DNA of 61,973 nucleotides from Nitrospinota bacterium. GTDB lineage: Bacteria > Nitrospinota > Nitrospinia > Nitrospinales > VA-1. Position 1 is the stretch's first letter. Every line of letters begins with the position of its first letter. The stretch lies in NCBI GenBank assembly GCA_027619975.1, contig JAQCGX010000017.1, positions 1-61,973 of the forward strand, in the 5' to 3' direction. Position numbers and translations under genes: made by a program. Shown piece after piece: positions 50,799-60,165 of this stretch. The notes under the pieces were generated by a model. It ran no database searches. It saw only the letters and a list, made by a program, of their open reading frames with translations, and was not told the DNA's origin.

Positions 50799-51041
50799 GA
50801 AACCCTCACTCCTTCCAGATTAGAAATTCCGTATTTATAAACCAATTACCAAACCGGATGCGTCAGATATAGCTATTTTGCAAATAAAATAACATTTTAG
50901 CCCCTCATCTTCGATCAGAATTCTATAAAAATCAACTATTCCATACAAAACAGGAAATTTTATCCCCAAACCTTAAAGTTATTACTTTTAATTCCGATAT
51001 GCCAATTAAGTTTTGGTTTAATTAATCCAGGAGATTTATTC

Positions 51042-51233
51042 ATGAGTTCCATAGGTAATGTGAGCGCAGCATCTCATCAAATTCCAGCCGCCACCACTGG
51101 CAAGGCACAGTCCGCCCAGAAACAGGAAGGACAGGCGGCTCTTAATTCAGCCGAATCGACAACTCACGCCACCCAAGCAACTACTTCCAGCGGCCCCAAA
51201 GCCACGGGAAACATTGTTGATACCACAGTTTAA
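51042..51233 (+). CDS. Small Ala/Thr/Ser/Gln-rich protein (63 aa)
   Basis: A 63-residue protein with a good ribosome site (CAGGAGA, 7-8 nt upstream of ATG). It is made largely of Ala, Thr, Ser, Gln and Gly with almost no hydrophobic core, so it is probably disordered. I do not recognise it. It is preceded by a 243-bp gap and followed by a hairpin. A role as a peptide precursor cannot be excluded but lacks support. Confidence 0.55.
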   Translation: MSSIGNVSAASHQIPAATTGKAQSAQKQEGQAALNSAESTTHATQATTSSGPKATGNIVDTTV

Positions 51234-51246
51234 TAACGCTTCCTAT

Positions 51247-51278
51247 CCCTGAGTTCTGTAATTGAGCAGGACTCAGGG
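51247..51278 (+). terminator. Hairpin after the 63-aa gene
   Basis: A 12-bp stem CCCTGAGTTCTG/CAGGACTCAGGG (one G-U pair) lies 13 nt after the stop. A weak U run follows only after several bases, so terminator function is likely but not certain. Confidence 0.5.
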
Positions 51279-51333
51279 ACTTCGTCTTCCAGCTTAAGAC
51301 ATCGCTCGTAATGAGATACCAAAGGTCCGTGAT

Positions 51334-51906
51334 TTATTCCAGGACCAGGGTTTGCAGGTTCGAAAAGTTCTCGCTCTCCTTCAGGAGTTTCTTCCCTTCT
51401 TCCGTCAGGGAATTTCCAAAAACCTCCAGATATTTTAATCCCGTCAAGGTCTGACTTTCAGCCAGGGCCTTGGCTCCGTCATCCCCCATCTGGTTTTGCG
51501 CCAGGTCCAGGGAATCCAAACTCACCAGATTGATGGACTGGGCCAGTTCCTTAGCACCTTCCGATCCTATTTTATTTTTCCACAAATTGAGTATCGACAG
51601 GTGCGAGAATACCGGAGATTTTGCGATGGACTTCGCACCCTCATCACCAATGTCATTGCGCTCCAGATGCAGGACTTTCAGCCCGGTAATGACTTTTGAA
51701 TCGGCCAGGGCCTTGATCCCCGCATCGGTGATTTCATTTCTCTCCAGATTCAATTCCTGCAACCCCACCAGTTCTTCACATTCGGCCAGATATTTCAACC
51801 CTGCATCGCCAATGTATTTGAGCCTGAGGTCGAGCACCGTTCCTGCCCGGGTCAGATGCTTTTTGACCAGAACTTCCACAGGTTCGTCATTAAAAGGTTT
51901 ATTCAT
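51334..51906 (-). CDS. Leucine-rich repeat protein (RNase-inhibitor type)
   Basis: A 190-residue LRR protein with about six repeats of 28-29 residues (pattern LxxLxLxxNxIxDxGAKALAxS). This is the ribonuclease-inhibitor or RI-like class. It has no signal peptide, so it would be a cytosolic protein-binding scaffold. I chose the ATG at 51906 (MNKPFNDE), since the longer reading from 52029 adds 41 residues of unlike composition. It lies alone. Confidence 0.8.
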   Translation of the reverse strand: MNKPFNDEPVEVLVKKHLTRAGTVLDLRLKYIGDAGLKYLAECEELVGLQELNLERNEITDAGIKALADSKVITGLKVLHLERNDIGDEGAKSIAKSPVFSHLSILNLWKNKIGSEGAKELAQSINLVSLDSLDLAQNQMGDDGAKALAESQTLTGLKYLEVFGNSLTEEGKKLLKESENFSNLQTLVLE

Positions 51907-52146
51907 ATTTGAGACCCTTTTTTCTTTTAGTTTGGAAGAGCTGTCAGCACAGACTGTCCGGGCCGTTCCGGATTCTAATCTGACGCAAGGTTTTATTGTA
52001 TAAACCTTTATTCCATTGTCAACCGGCAAGGTGATGGAATTTGGCTTCCGAACAGGGAACCGGCCTTTTTAATTTGCCAAACAGGGCCTTAAATTCTAAG
52101 ATTATACTGCGAATACCGCCCTATCCCTTTGAATTGAAAACCTGTC

Positions 52147-53058
52147 ATGCAAGAAAAAGAGTCCTTTTCCTACGATCCTGAAGTTCTATCCAAGGTCTCC
52201 TCCTTGAAAATGCGGGCGCTGAATCTGGTGGAGGGGTTGCTGTCCGGCCAACACAGAAGCCGCCATAAGGGGTCAAGCGTCGAGTTTGCAGAATATAAGG
52301 ATTACTCTCCCGGCGATGAAATTCGCCACATCGACTGGAAAGTGGTGGGCAAGACCGACAAATATCATGTGAAGCAGTTCGAGCAGTCCACCAACCTCAA
52401 ATGCACCATTTTGCTCGATTGCAGTGGGTCGATGGGCTATGAGTCCCCGAATCAAACGGACCTCACCAAAATGGATTACGCCCGGACTCTGGTGGCCTCC
52501 CTGTCCTGTCTGCTTTTGAAACAATTTGATGCGGTGGGGCTGGCGTTATTTAACGATCAAGTCATTCAACACATTCCGCCCCGGTCCAAGACCTCGCACC
52601 TGCAACACATCCTGCACGGGCTTGCCACCCTGGAACCCGGAGGGACCACGCGCATCGACACGGTGGTCGGCAAGCTGGTGGAACGTTTGCAAAGCCGCGG
52701 CATGCTGATTCTGGTTTCCGATCTTCTGGCCAAAGAGGACGATATCCACAAAGATCTCAAGCTTCTGGTTTCGCGGGGGCTGGAAGTGGTGCTCTTTCAC
52801 GTTCTCCATCCAGACGAAGTGTCGCTTCCTTTTGAAGGAGATATTGTTTTTGAATCGCTGGAAGACGACCCCGACATCGGTCTCGACCCGCAAGACGTGC
52901 GCGAGGAATACCAGCAGGCCATCCAGAGCCAGATCGAGTCGTACCGCAGCCTGTGCCTGGGCTTGCGTGTGGATTATGTTTTCCTTGAAACCACCACGCC
53001 GCTGGAACAGGCCCTGAGTTACTATCTTCTGAAGCGCCAAAGTTTAGGTAAAGTATGA
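52147..53058 (+). CDS. DUF58 protein
   Basis: A 303-residue DUF58-family protein of the kind encoded with MoxR ATPases and BatA-like VWA membrane proteins. The family segment RSRHKGSSVEFAEYKDYSPGDEIRHIDWKV is visible near 36-65, and a MIDAS-like DCSGSMGYES (about 97-106) shows a VWA-like part. The usual MoxR ATPase gene is not beside it here. It is followed by the BatA-type gene after a 184-bp gap that holds an inverted repeat. Confidence 0.92.
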   Translation: MQEKESFSYDPEVLSKVSSLKMRALNLVEGLLSGQHRSRHKGSSVEFAEYKDYSPGDEIRHIDWKVVGKTDKYHVKQFEQSTNLKCTILLDCSGSMGYESPNQTDLTKMDYARTLVASLSCLLLKQFDAVGLALFNDQVIQHIPPRSKTSHLQHILHGLATLEPGGTTRIDTVVGKLVERLQSRGMLILVSDLLAKEDDIHKDLKLLVSRGLEVVLFHVLHPDEVSLPFEGDIVFESLEDDPDIGLDPQDVREEYQQAIQSQIESYRSLCLGLRVDYVFLETTTPLEQALSYYLLKRQSLGKV

Positions 53059-53088
53059 AAGTGATTATTCAGCTATGGAGAATAAATT

Positions 53089-53202
53089 CCCCCTTTTTAA
53101 AGGGGGTTAGGGGGATTTCTCCTGTGGGTCTTTCATTATTCCAATTTTTCTTATTAGCAAGAGGTTCGCAAGTCCCCCTAACCCCCTTCACAGAAGGGGG
53201 GA
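53089..53202. repeat. Inverted pair of a dispersed G/C-rich repeat
   Basis: Two head-to-head copies of a repeat (53089-53117 and 53173-53202) share the inverted 14-bp arms GGGGGTTAGGGGGA (53102-53115) and TCCCCCTAACCCCC (53173-53186) across 57 bp. The same word family occurs at 38262-38281 and 38988-39020. It lies between the DUF58 and BatA-type genes and would form a long hairpin in their mRNA. Confidence 0.75.
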
Positions 53203-53242
53203 CAAATAACCTCTCTTTTTGCCAGGGAGGGGGTCCCATTCT

Positions 53243-55393
53243 ATGAACCTGAATTTCCTCTCCCCCATTTATCTTTTAGGGTTACTGGGAATAGCCATTC
53301 CCGTGCTGATTCACCTGATGACCAAGCGTCAGCAGAAACACATCCGTTTTTCCGCCGTCTATCTTTTGCTTCAGTCGCAGAAGCGGTCGGCCAAAAAATC
53401 CCCCCCCAACCGCTTACTGTTGCTGTTGATTCGCTGTCTGGGCATCCTGCTGCTCAGCCTGGCGTTGGCCCACCCGATATTCTCTTTTGGCGGACCGGAA
53501 GATTTTCTTCCCCAAGCCCCGTCGGCCACCGTTTTCATTCTCGATGACTCCTACAGCATGGGAATGCGTTCGGACAAACACACTTTATACGCCAAAGCTG
53601 TAGAATCGTTGCTTCAGCCCATCGGCAACCTGGGAACCAAAAATGTTTTCAGCATCGTTCTGGCTTCTGCCTCCACCCGCCTTTTGCAAGATTGGACGGC
53701 AGACCCTTCCCTGGCGGAAAAACTGCTCAAGACCTCCAAGCCCTCGTTTCAAACCACCAGCATCGGCAAAGCCGTGGAAAAGGCAGTCCAGCTCCTTGAT
53801 AAAACCTCAAAAAAGGATAAGCGGATTATCATCTTCACCGACCGCGATAAAAACGGCTGGAAGGCGGAAGAGTTTCCCGAAGAGGCACTGTCAAAACCCT
53901 ACTCTGTGACCCTTGTGGATTTTTCCGCATTGCAAACTGGGCGGAATCAAGCGGCGGTGAAACAGACCGAAATCATCCAGGAGTTTTTGACCAACAGCCG
54001 GGTCCTGCGCGTGAAAGCCCAGATTGCCAACCTCCTGCCGGACCGTGCCATTCACAAGCTGGACGTGTCTCTCTCAATCAATGGCAAACAGCAATCAGAA
54101 GGGACGCTGAAACTGGATGCAGGACAAGAGGTCAAAAAGGAATTCACCTTCCCACTCAAAGGCAGCGACCCGATTCAGGGGAGCGTCGAAATTCCCGACG
54201 ATTCCCTGCTTGCGGACAACAAACGGTTTTTCTCCTTCCAGCCGGATCAAAAGATCAAGGTGCTGGTGGTGGACGGCGACCCCAGAACTGTGGCGCATCA
54301 GCGCGAATCATTTTACCTGGAAAACGCTTTAAACCCTTTCACTGTGGCACTGTCCAATATCGAACCCACCGTCTCGACGCTGGAGGAACTGCCGGTGCGC
54401 AACCTGTTCGATTTTTCGGTGGTGATGCTGGCGAACATCCGCGACCTGCCGTTCGATTACGAGCGCGAGTTGGAAAAATACGTTAGCCGCGGCGGCGCAT
54501 TGTTCCTCTCGCTGGGCGATCAAACGGACCCTAAATACTATAATGAGAAACTCGGCAACCTGCTTCCCGTGTCCTTAGCCTCCCTGCACCAGGTCGGAAG
54601 GAGTGATGAACCCTTCCGCCTTGATGTCAAAAAAAGCGATCACCCGGTTTTAAAAATTTTCACAGCCAAATCTCTGGAAGAGATGAAGACCATCCGCTTC
54701 AATTCCCTCTACAGCGTGGAACCCAGAGAAAACCGCGAGTTCACCGTTCCCTTAAGATTCACCAACCAGTACTCCGCCGTGGTGGAGTCGGAGTTCGGCA
54801 AGGGCAAGGTGGTGCTCTACGTGTCCAGTGTGGACCGCGACTGGAACAATTTTCCCATTCAACCGACCTTTCTTCCCTGGATTCAGCGCTGGGTGAAGTA
54901 TTCGGCACGCGGGCTGGAAAGCATCCTCCAACAGAATTTATTAATAGGCGAGCCGTTTGAGTGGAAAGAAGCGGCTCCGGGAAGCCAGCTATTTGTAGAA
55001 TCGCCCAGCGGGCGCATCTCCCAACTGGCCGGGGCAAGATATGAAGAAACTTTTCGTCCCGGTGTCTATCGGCTGTTCCGCCAGGATGATGCCGCGAAAG
55101 AAAAATCTGCGGATGCGCAAACGCTGGATTCGCAAACCCTCCCCAAACTGCCGGACAACGCTCAGCCTGCAGGAACCTTCACGGTGAACATCGACACGCG
55201 CGAATCGATTGCCGATAAAATTACCAATGAGGAAGTAACGAAGCTGATGGGCAACCTGCAGGTGCGGTTTGCATCCGGCACAAAATTTCAGGAACCCGGC
55301 AATGCCTCCGGTGGCACCCCTCTATCCACCCCGTTTCTCCTCTTGGTGGCGGGCATGCTCCTCTGGGAGGGGTGGATGGTGAGGCGGGAGTGA
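53243..55393 (+). CDS. BatA-type membrane protein with VWA domain
   Basis: A 716-residue membrane protein of the Bat/aerotolerance-associated class. Two N-terminal helices include the BatA signature (LSPIYLLGLLGIAIPVLIHL, then a second at about 58-78). A VWA-like domain follows with DDSYSMGM (MIDAS), a class I amidotransferase-like fold may follow at about 340-460, and a final helix (FLLLVAGMLLWEG) anchors the C-terminus. I chose the ATG at 53243, with GGGAGGGGG upstream. A partial copy of its 3' end lies at 55489-55534. Confidence 0.88.
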   Translation: MNLNFLSPIYLLGLLGIAIPVLIHLMTKRQQKHIRFSAVYLLLQSQKRSAKKSPPNRLLLLLIRCLGILLLSLALAHPIFSFGGPEDFLPQAPSATVFILDDSYSMGMRSDKHTLYAKAVESLLQPIGNLGTKNVFSIVLASASTRLLQDWTADPSLAEKLLKTSKPSFQTTSIGKAVEKAVQLLDKTSKKDKRIIIFTDRDKNGWKAEEFPEEALSKPYSVTLVDFSALQTGRNQAAVKQTEIIQEFLTNSRVLRVKAQIANLLPDRAIHKLDVSLSINGKQQSEGTLKLDAGQEVKKEFTFPLKGSDPIQGSVEIPDDSLLADNKRFFSFQPDQKIKVLVVDGDPRTVAHQRESFYLENALNPFTVALSNIEPTVSTLEELPVRNLFDFSVVMLANIRDLPFDYERELEKYVSRGGALFLSLGDQTDPKYYNEKLGNLLPVSLASLHQVGRSDEPFRLDVKKSDHPVLKIFTAKSLEEMKTIRFNSLYSVEPRENREFTVPLRFTNQYSAVVESEFGKGKVVLYVSSVDRDWNNFPIQPTFLPWIQRWVKYSARGLESILQQNLLIGEPFEWKEAAPGSQLFVESPSGRISQLAGARYEETFRPGVYRLFRQDDAAKEKSADAQTLDSQTLPKLPDNAQPAGTFTVNIDTRESIADKITNEEVTKLMGNLQVRFASGTKFQEPGNASGGTPLSTPFLLLVAGMLLWEGWMVRRE

Positions 55394-55430
55394 GAATTTC
55401 TGATCTGAAAAGTAGAAAAATCATTTGACC

Positions 55431-55459
55431 ATCATTGCGAGCGTAGCGACGCAATGACG
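55431..55459. repeat. Short palindromic repeat
   Basis: TCATTGCG and CGCAATGA pair around AGCGTAGCGA. It belongs to the same family as the element at 3077-3193 and lies in the 141-bp gap after the BatA-type gene. Confidence 0.65.
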
Positions 55460-55488
55460 AACGTGACGATTTGTAAATAGCACGGGTG

Positions 55489-55533
55489 GAGGGAATGCTC
55501 CTCTGGGAAAATTTTATGGTAAGGCGGGAGTGA
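55489..55533 (+). pseudogene. Degenerate copy of the batA-type gene 3' end
   Basis: Forty-odd bases repeat the last codons of the upstream gene. In frame they read MLLWENFMVRRE-stop, against GMLLWEGWMVRRE-stop at 55352-55393; several codons differ by silent or single changes. No start or upstream coding part remains. It ends just before the DUF2971 gene, so a duplicated or paralogous gene was probably lost here. Confidence 0.72.
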
Positions 55534-55534
55534 A

Positions 55535-56392
55535 TTAGATATTTATCTGCTCAAATTTTAAAGAAAATAGTTTTTCCTCTTCTGCTGATTGGAATAATTC
55601 TATGTGTGAACATTCTTTATCCTTTTTTAATATAGATTTAATTTCTTCGCGCCTAGCTTGGGTCATTCGACACCCCATGATTATTGATTTTATCGCCTCC
55701 AAAGGACACGAAAAAAGATAAATATCATTGGTTTGATTAGAGATTCTATTTTCTTCCCCTTTTAAAGGTCTCAACATTCGCCACTCTTCCTCGTAGGCCC
55801 ACTCCTGGCTTTTCGTTAAAAAAACATTAAAGCTCTCTACCTCCATTAAATTCCAATTTGGTCTTTCTGTAGAATATTTTACCTCTCTTAAATGAAAAAA
55901 CTCATCGTTTCCAGATCTTTTACTATTTAAAAAGGGATGTAATTCATCAAATTCAATAACAAAACCCTTGTGGCTATCTGTATAATGAGCCCACATTAGC
56001 AAATTTTTTGGATTTTTTGTTAAACAAAGAATACCGATTATTTTTTCAAATGTTGAGTTTATAGTATTTCCAATTTCACCAACAACATTATTAGTTTGAT
56101 TGACTTGAAATAAATTATCCTTAACAACATATTTTTGGGTGTCCGCAATGGTTTTAAATTGGTCTAGAGAAATCATTAACCTATGTTGTTCGGATAATGT
56201 CATATACTCCTGTTCTAATAATGAATCCCAATTTTTATTTAAATGTTTCTCTAACTTGCATTCGGAACCTAGAGAGTCCAAAAATGGTTTCATTTCAAAT
56301 GGGTCATTGAACGCATTGGGTTGCGTAAATCGGATAAGCCTATTTGTTAATATATCCAACCTATCTTCCGTAACGTATTTAAAAATACTCAT
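55535..56392 (-). CDS. DUF2971 protein
   Basis: A 285-residue protein of the DUF2971 family, identified by LLMWAHYTDSHKGFVIEFDE and KSQEWAYEEEWRML. The function is unknown, but such genes often occur in defence or mobile regions. It is clearly more A/T-rich than its neighbours, sits beside a repeat and a gene remnant, and is oriented against the BatA-type gene, so it looks acquired by transfer. It ends 2 nt past the remnant. Confidence 0.9.
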   Translation of the reverse strand: MSIFKYVTEDRLDILTNRLIRFTQPNAFNDPFEMKPFLDSLGSECKLEKHLNKNWDSLLEQEYMTLSEQHRLMISLDQFKTIADTQKYVVKDNLFQVNQTNNVVGEIGNTINSTFEKIIGILCLTKNPKNLLMWAHYTDSHKGFVIEFDELHPFLNSKRSGNDEFFHLREVKYSTERPNWNLMEVESFNVFLTKSQEWAYEEEWRMLRPLKGEENRISNQTNDIYLFSCPLEAIKSIIMGCRMTQARREEIKSILKKDKECSHIELFQSAEEEKLFSLKFEQINI

Positions 56393-56427
56393 CTAGAACC
56401 CTATCCAAAATAAAATTGTAATTTCAA

Positions 56428-57405
56428 TCAAACCAAACACCCCCTCACCCCTTCCTCCAAACGCTCCCGGTCCAGGCCGCGGCCAATGAAGACCATTTTA
56501 TTTTCCCGTATTTCGTCGCCCCAGGGGCGGTCGCTCTTACTGTCGAACATCATGTACACGCATTGGAAGATGTGACGCTGATCCGAATCTTTCAGGTTCA
56601 TAATCCCCTTGGCGCGCATGACGTCCATGCCCTCAAAGATGAGCAGCATCTGCAACCAGTTCACAAACCGACTGCGATCCAACTCACCGGGAAGGGTGAT
56701 GCTCACGGAGGTGATCGCCTCTTCCGGGTGGGAATGGTCGTGTTCGCCCTCATGAATAGAGAAATCCTCTAGGGGTTTGACCGTCTCCAGATCGAAGCCA
56801 CCGGTATTTAAAATTGCATCCAGGGGGACGGCGGCGTTTTGCGTGGGGATAATCCGCGCCGTCGGGTTGATACTGCGGATGCGGCTTTCCACTTTCTTTA
56901 ACTCTTCGGCGGAAACAAGATCGATCTTGTTGAGCAGGATGACGTTGGAAAACGCGATCTGTTCCCACATCACCTCCACCTCTTCGAGATGCTTCCAGAT
57001 GTTCAGGCAATCGACCAGCGTGATCACGCCATCGAGCTTGAGGGAATGATTGATTTCGTCTTCGAGCAAAAATGCCTGCGCGATCGGACCGGGAGACGCA
57101 AGCCCGGTGCTTTCGATCAATATAGTGTCGAATTTATCGTGCCGTTCGATCAAGCGGTTCAAGGTGGCAATGAGATCGCCCTTGATCGAACAACAGATGC
57201 AACCGTTGTTCATTTCAAAGATGTCCTCGTCCGCGCCGATGACCAGATCATGATCTATCGGAATTTCGCCAAATTCGTTTTCGATCACGGCGATGCGCTT
57301 GCCGTGATTGCCTTTGAGAATGGTGTTGAGGAGCGTGGTCTTGCCCGCCCCCAGAAACCCGGACAACAGGGTCACGGGCAATATTTTTTCATCAGGATTC
57401 GTCAT
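56428..57405 (-). CDS. CobW/YjiA-type metal-chaperone GTPase
   Basis: A 325-residue COG0523 GTPase that loads a metal, often zinc or cobalt, into a client protein. The P-loop is GFLGAGKTTLLN (about 15-26), the CxCC metal motif is CICCSIKGDL (about 69-78), and the guanine motif is NKID. A His/Glu-rich segment (HEGEHDHSHPEE, about 216-227) lies between the GTPase and the C-terminal CobW domain. It is a single gene. Confidence 0.93.
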   Translation of the reverse strand: MTNPDEKILPVTLLSGFLGAGKTTLLNTILKGNHGKRIAVIENEFGEIPIDHDLVIGADEDIFEMNNGCICCSIKGDLIATLNRLIERHDKFDTILIESTGLASPGPIAQAFLLEDEINHSLKLDGVITLVDCLNIWKHLEEVEVMWEQIAFSNVILLNKIDLVSAEELKKVESRIRSINPTARIIPTQNAAVPLDAILNTGGFDLETVKPLEDFSIHEGEHDHSHPEEAITSVSITLPGELDRSRFVNWLQMLLIFEGMDVMRAKGIMNLKDSDQRHIFQCVYMMFDSKSDRPWGDEIRENKMVFIGRGLDRERLEEGVRGCLV

Positions 57406-57642
57406 GGAAAGGTGCCTTTGGTTTCTGCAAAAATGTTTGCCGGTTGCCTCAACTACAAATGAGTTAAAATAGGTGGCTTTAAATTATCAAATTTGGGCAA
57501 TAAATATCGGAAAATTCGCCATCGCCAGGATTTTTCTGCATTAGAACGGGGCTTGAGATTCCTGTTATTTCTGTCAAACTAAAATCCGGCAAGAGCCCCG
57601 GCCCTACCTTCTCAATAAATAACGCTTGGACCTCATAAGAAT

Positions 57643-60165
57643 ATGAATTCACGGTTCTCCTTAGGAAATTTATCGAAACAATCCAAGACGGTTTTGATCG
57701 GCGGGTTTGTGCTGGCGATCATCATTCTGTTCGAGGTTTGGGACCGCCAGGAGGAATTGTGGTTTGAGCAACTGAAACAGGACGTATTGGAAAATACCCT
57801 GATTCTGGGCGGAAAGCTGGAAGTCATCGAAAGGGAACTGCAGGGAGTTTTGTCGCTGTTCAACGCGTCCTCATTTGTCACCGATGAAGAATTCGAAACC
57901 TATGTCATCCCCATTTTAAAAAACAACACCTACATTCAAAGCCTGATCTGGTTGCCCAGAGTATCCCATTCACAGCGGGAATATTATGAAGGGAAAATGG
58001 CCACTGAGGGTTATCCCGATTTTCACATCACCGAACAGTCCGATGAGGGAACTGTGATTGAAGCCATTCAGAGGGAAGAATACTATCCGGTGCATTACGT
58101 GGAACCCTTGAAAAGAAATGACGCCTTGTTCGGGTTTGACCTGAGCAGTATCCCCTCTATTAAAAAGGTGATCCGGGAGTCGCGGGATAGCGAAAGAATC
58201 ATGGCCTCGGAAAAATTCAAATACCTGCAGGATAACCAGAACAATGCCGGGATTTTTGTGTTTGCCCCCTATTACGAGACCAAGACAATTCCTGTAACCC
58301 TGGAGAATCGCAGACAAAATTTAAATGGATTTCTGGTCGGTTTTTACCGCGTGGGCGAAATGATGAACCAGATGGTTCAACCCTACCAGGCGAAAGGCAT
58401 CAACCTGGTCGTTTACGATGCGGACGCAGCTTCCGGCAACGACAAACTGTACGGAGAGCCTCTCCCAAATCCACGCCGCGAATTCAAAAACTTAATCAAC
58501 TTCTCCGATCGCAACTGGTTTTTGCTCTGGCAAGGTACGGATGAATTCATGGGCGGCCCTAAAAAAAAATCGGCATGGTGGATAGCGGGCGGAGTTCAGG
58601 TGTTCGCTATTTTTCTCGCCATTATTTTTGAGATGATGGCTTCCCGCACCCGCCAGGTGGAAAACGAGGTCCGCACGCGCACCGGGGAGCTGACCCAGGC
58701 CAATGACAATTTGAAACTGGAAAATGCGGCTCGAAGAAAAGCCGAAAAAGAATTACACGCCGCCAAAGAGGATGCCGAATTGGCCAATAAAGCAAAAAGT
58801 ATCTTCCTGGCTAATATGAGCCATGAAATACGCACACCCATGAACGCCATACTGGGTTACTCTCAGATCTTAAAGAGCAACGAGCATCTGGACTCGACCC
58901 AGAATAAAACCATCGAAAATATTTTACGCAGTGGCGATCACCTCCTGCAACTCATCAACGACATTTTAAATATCTCCAAGATCGAAGCGGGGAAAATGGA
59001 GCTGCACCGCACCGACTTCGACCTCATCGAACTAGCACATGGAATTTCCACGATGTTCCAGCCCCGTTGTCAGGAAAAACAAATCCGCTGGATTCTCGAT
59101 TTCCCTGAAGAAGATTCTATTGTAGTTCACGGCGATGAAATCAAGTTGAAACAAGTCCTGATCAATCTGTTGGGCAACGCCGTGAAATTTGTAGATGCAG
59201 GGGAAATCACCTTCAGGGTGGTTCCTAAAACGACAAATCATTTTCTATTTGAGGTTATCGACACAGGAAAAGGAATTCCCAGGGAACACCAAAAAAACAT
59301 CTTTGAACCCTTTCATCAAGAAGAAGAAGGAGCGAAAAAAGGTGGCACCGGTCTGGGGCTGGCCATCGTGAAAAAACATGTTGAGCTGATGGATGGAATA
59401 CTGACTCTGGATTCCGCGCCAGGGAAAGGTTCTCGTTTCGCATTTACTTTGTGCCTGCCTCCAGCCAAAAACCCGCTGGGTGCAGCCCAACAAAAAAACA
59501 TTAAATATTTTCATCTGGCGGAAGGGTGCCATGTAAAAGCATTGGTTGTCGATGACAATGAGCAAAACCGGGAAGTCCTGTCCAAAATTCTGACATCTGC
59601 CGGCATTGAAGTTCTAACTGCTGTGAATGGCGAGCAAGCACTGGAGCGGGTTCGGCTCCAATCTCCGGATATTATTTTCATGGATCTGCGCATGCCGGTG
59701 ATGAACGGCTTTCAGGCGCTGGAAATCATTAAAAAAGATTTTGGTTCGCAAAATATCAAAACCGTTGCTATTTCCGCCTCGGCCTTCGAACACCAAAGGA
59801 AATCCACCTTATCGAAAGGTTTTGACGATTTCATTCCCAAGCCTTTTCATATTGAAGATATTTTTAACTGCCTTGTAAAACTGCTGGAAGTACGTTTTAT
59901 CAGTGAAGAGAAGCAATCAGTTTTCAATTCAGAAAACACTTTAGCTATTACAAAAATTCAATTACCGGAATCCATTCTCAATCGATTGAAACAGGCCGCT
60001 GGTTTGTCCAGCCTCACCGACCTGAAAGTCTGCATGCAGGAATTGGAATCCTTGGGAGAAGATGGGAAAAGTTGCCTCTCTCATTTGCAACCTCTGGTCG
60101 GGAAGTATGACATGCAGGGAATCCTTGCCCTTTTAGAAAAGGTAACGAATGGACCTGAAACCTGA
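57643..60165 (+). CDS. CHASE-domain hybrid histidine kinase
   Basis: An 840-residue hybrid sensor kinase. A membrane helix (about 16-32) and a second (about 310-330) enclose a periplasmic CHASE-type sensor domain (about 60-260). After a coiled coil come HisKA with phospho-acceptor His394 (NMSHEIRTP), the HATPase domain (DTGKG, GTGLGLAI) and a receiver domain with Asp681 (FMDLRMP). A helical tail (about 760-840) might be an Hpt-like or dimer region but lacks a clear His. It overlaps the next kinase gene by 17 nt, so they are coupled. Confidence 0.94.
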   Translation: MNSRFSLGNLSKQSKTVLIGGFVLAIIILFEVWDRQEELWFEQLKQDVLENTLILGGKLEVIERELQGVLSLFNASSFVTDEEFETYVIPILKNNTYIQSLIWLPRVSHSQREYYEGKMATEGYPDFHITEQSDEGTVIEAIQREEYYPVHYVEPLKRNDALFGFDLSSIPSIKKVIRESRDSERIMASEKFKYLQDNQNNAGIFVFAPYYETKTIPVTLENRRQNLNGFLVGFYRVGEMMNQMVQPYQAKGINLVVYDADAASGNDKLYGEPLPNPRREFKNLINFSDRNWFLLWQGTDEFMGGPKKKSAWWIAGGVQVFAIFLAIIFEMMASRTRQVENEVRTRTGELTQANDNLKLENAARRKAEKELHAAKEDAELANKAKSIFLANMSHEIRTPMNAILGYSQILKSNEHLDSTQNKTIENILRSGDHLLQLINDILNISKIEAGKMELHRTDFDLIELAHGISTMFQPRCQEKQIRWILDFPEEDSIVVHGDEIKLKQVLINLLGNAVKFVDAGEITFRVVPKTTNHFLFEVIDTGKGIPREHQKNIFEPFHQEEEGAKKGGTGLGLAIVKKHVELMDGILTLDSAPGKGSRFAFTLCLPPAKNPLGAAQQKNIKYFHLAEGCHVKALVVDDNEQNREVLSKILTSAGIEVLTAVNGEQALERVRLQSPDIIFMDLRMPVMNGFQALEIIKKDFGSQNIKTVAISASAFEHQRKSTLSKGFDDFIPKPFHIEDIFNCLVKLLEVRFISEEKQSVFNSENTLAITKIQLPESILNRLKQAAGLSSLTDLKVCMQELESLGEDGKSCLSHLQPLVGKYDMQGILALLEKVTNGPET

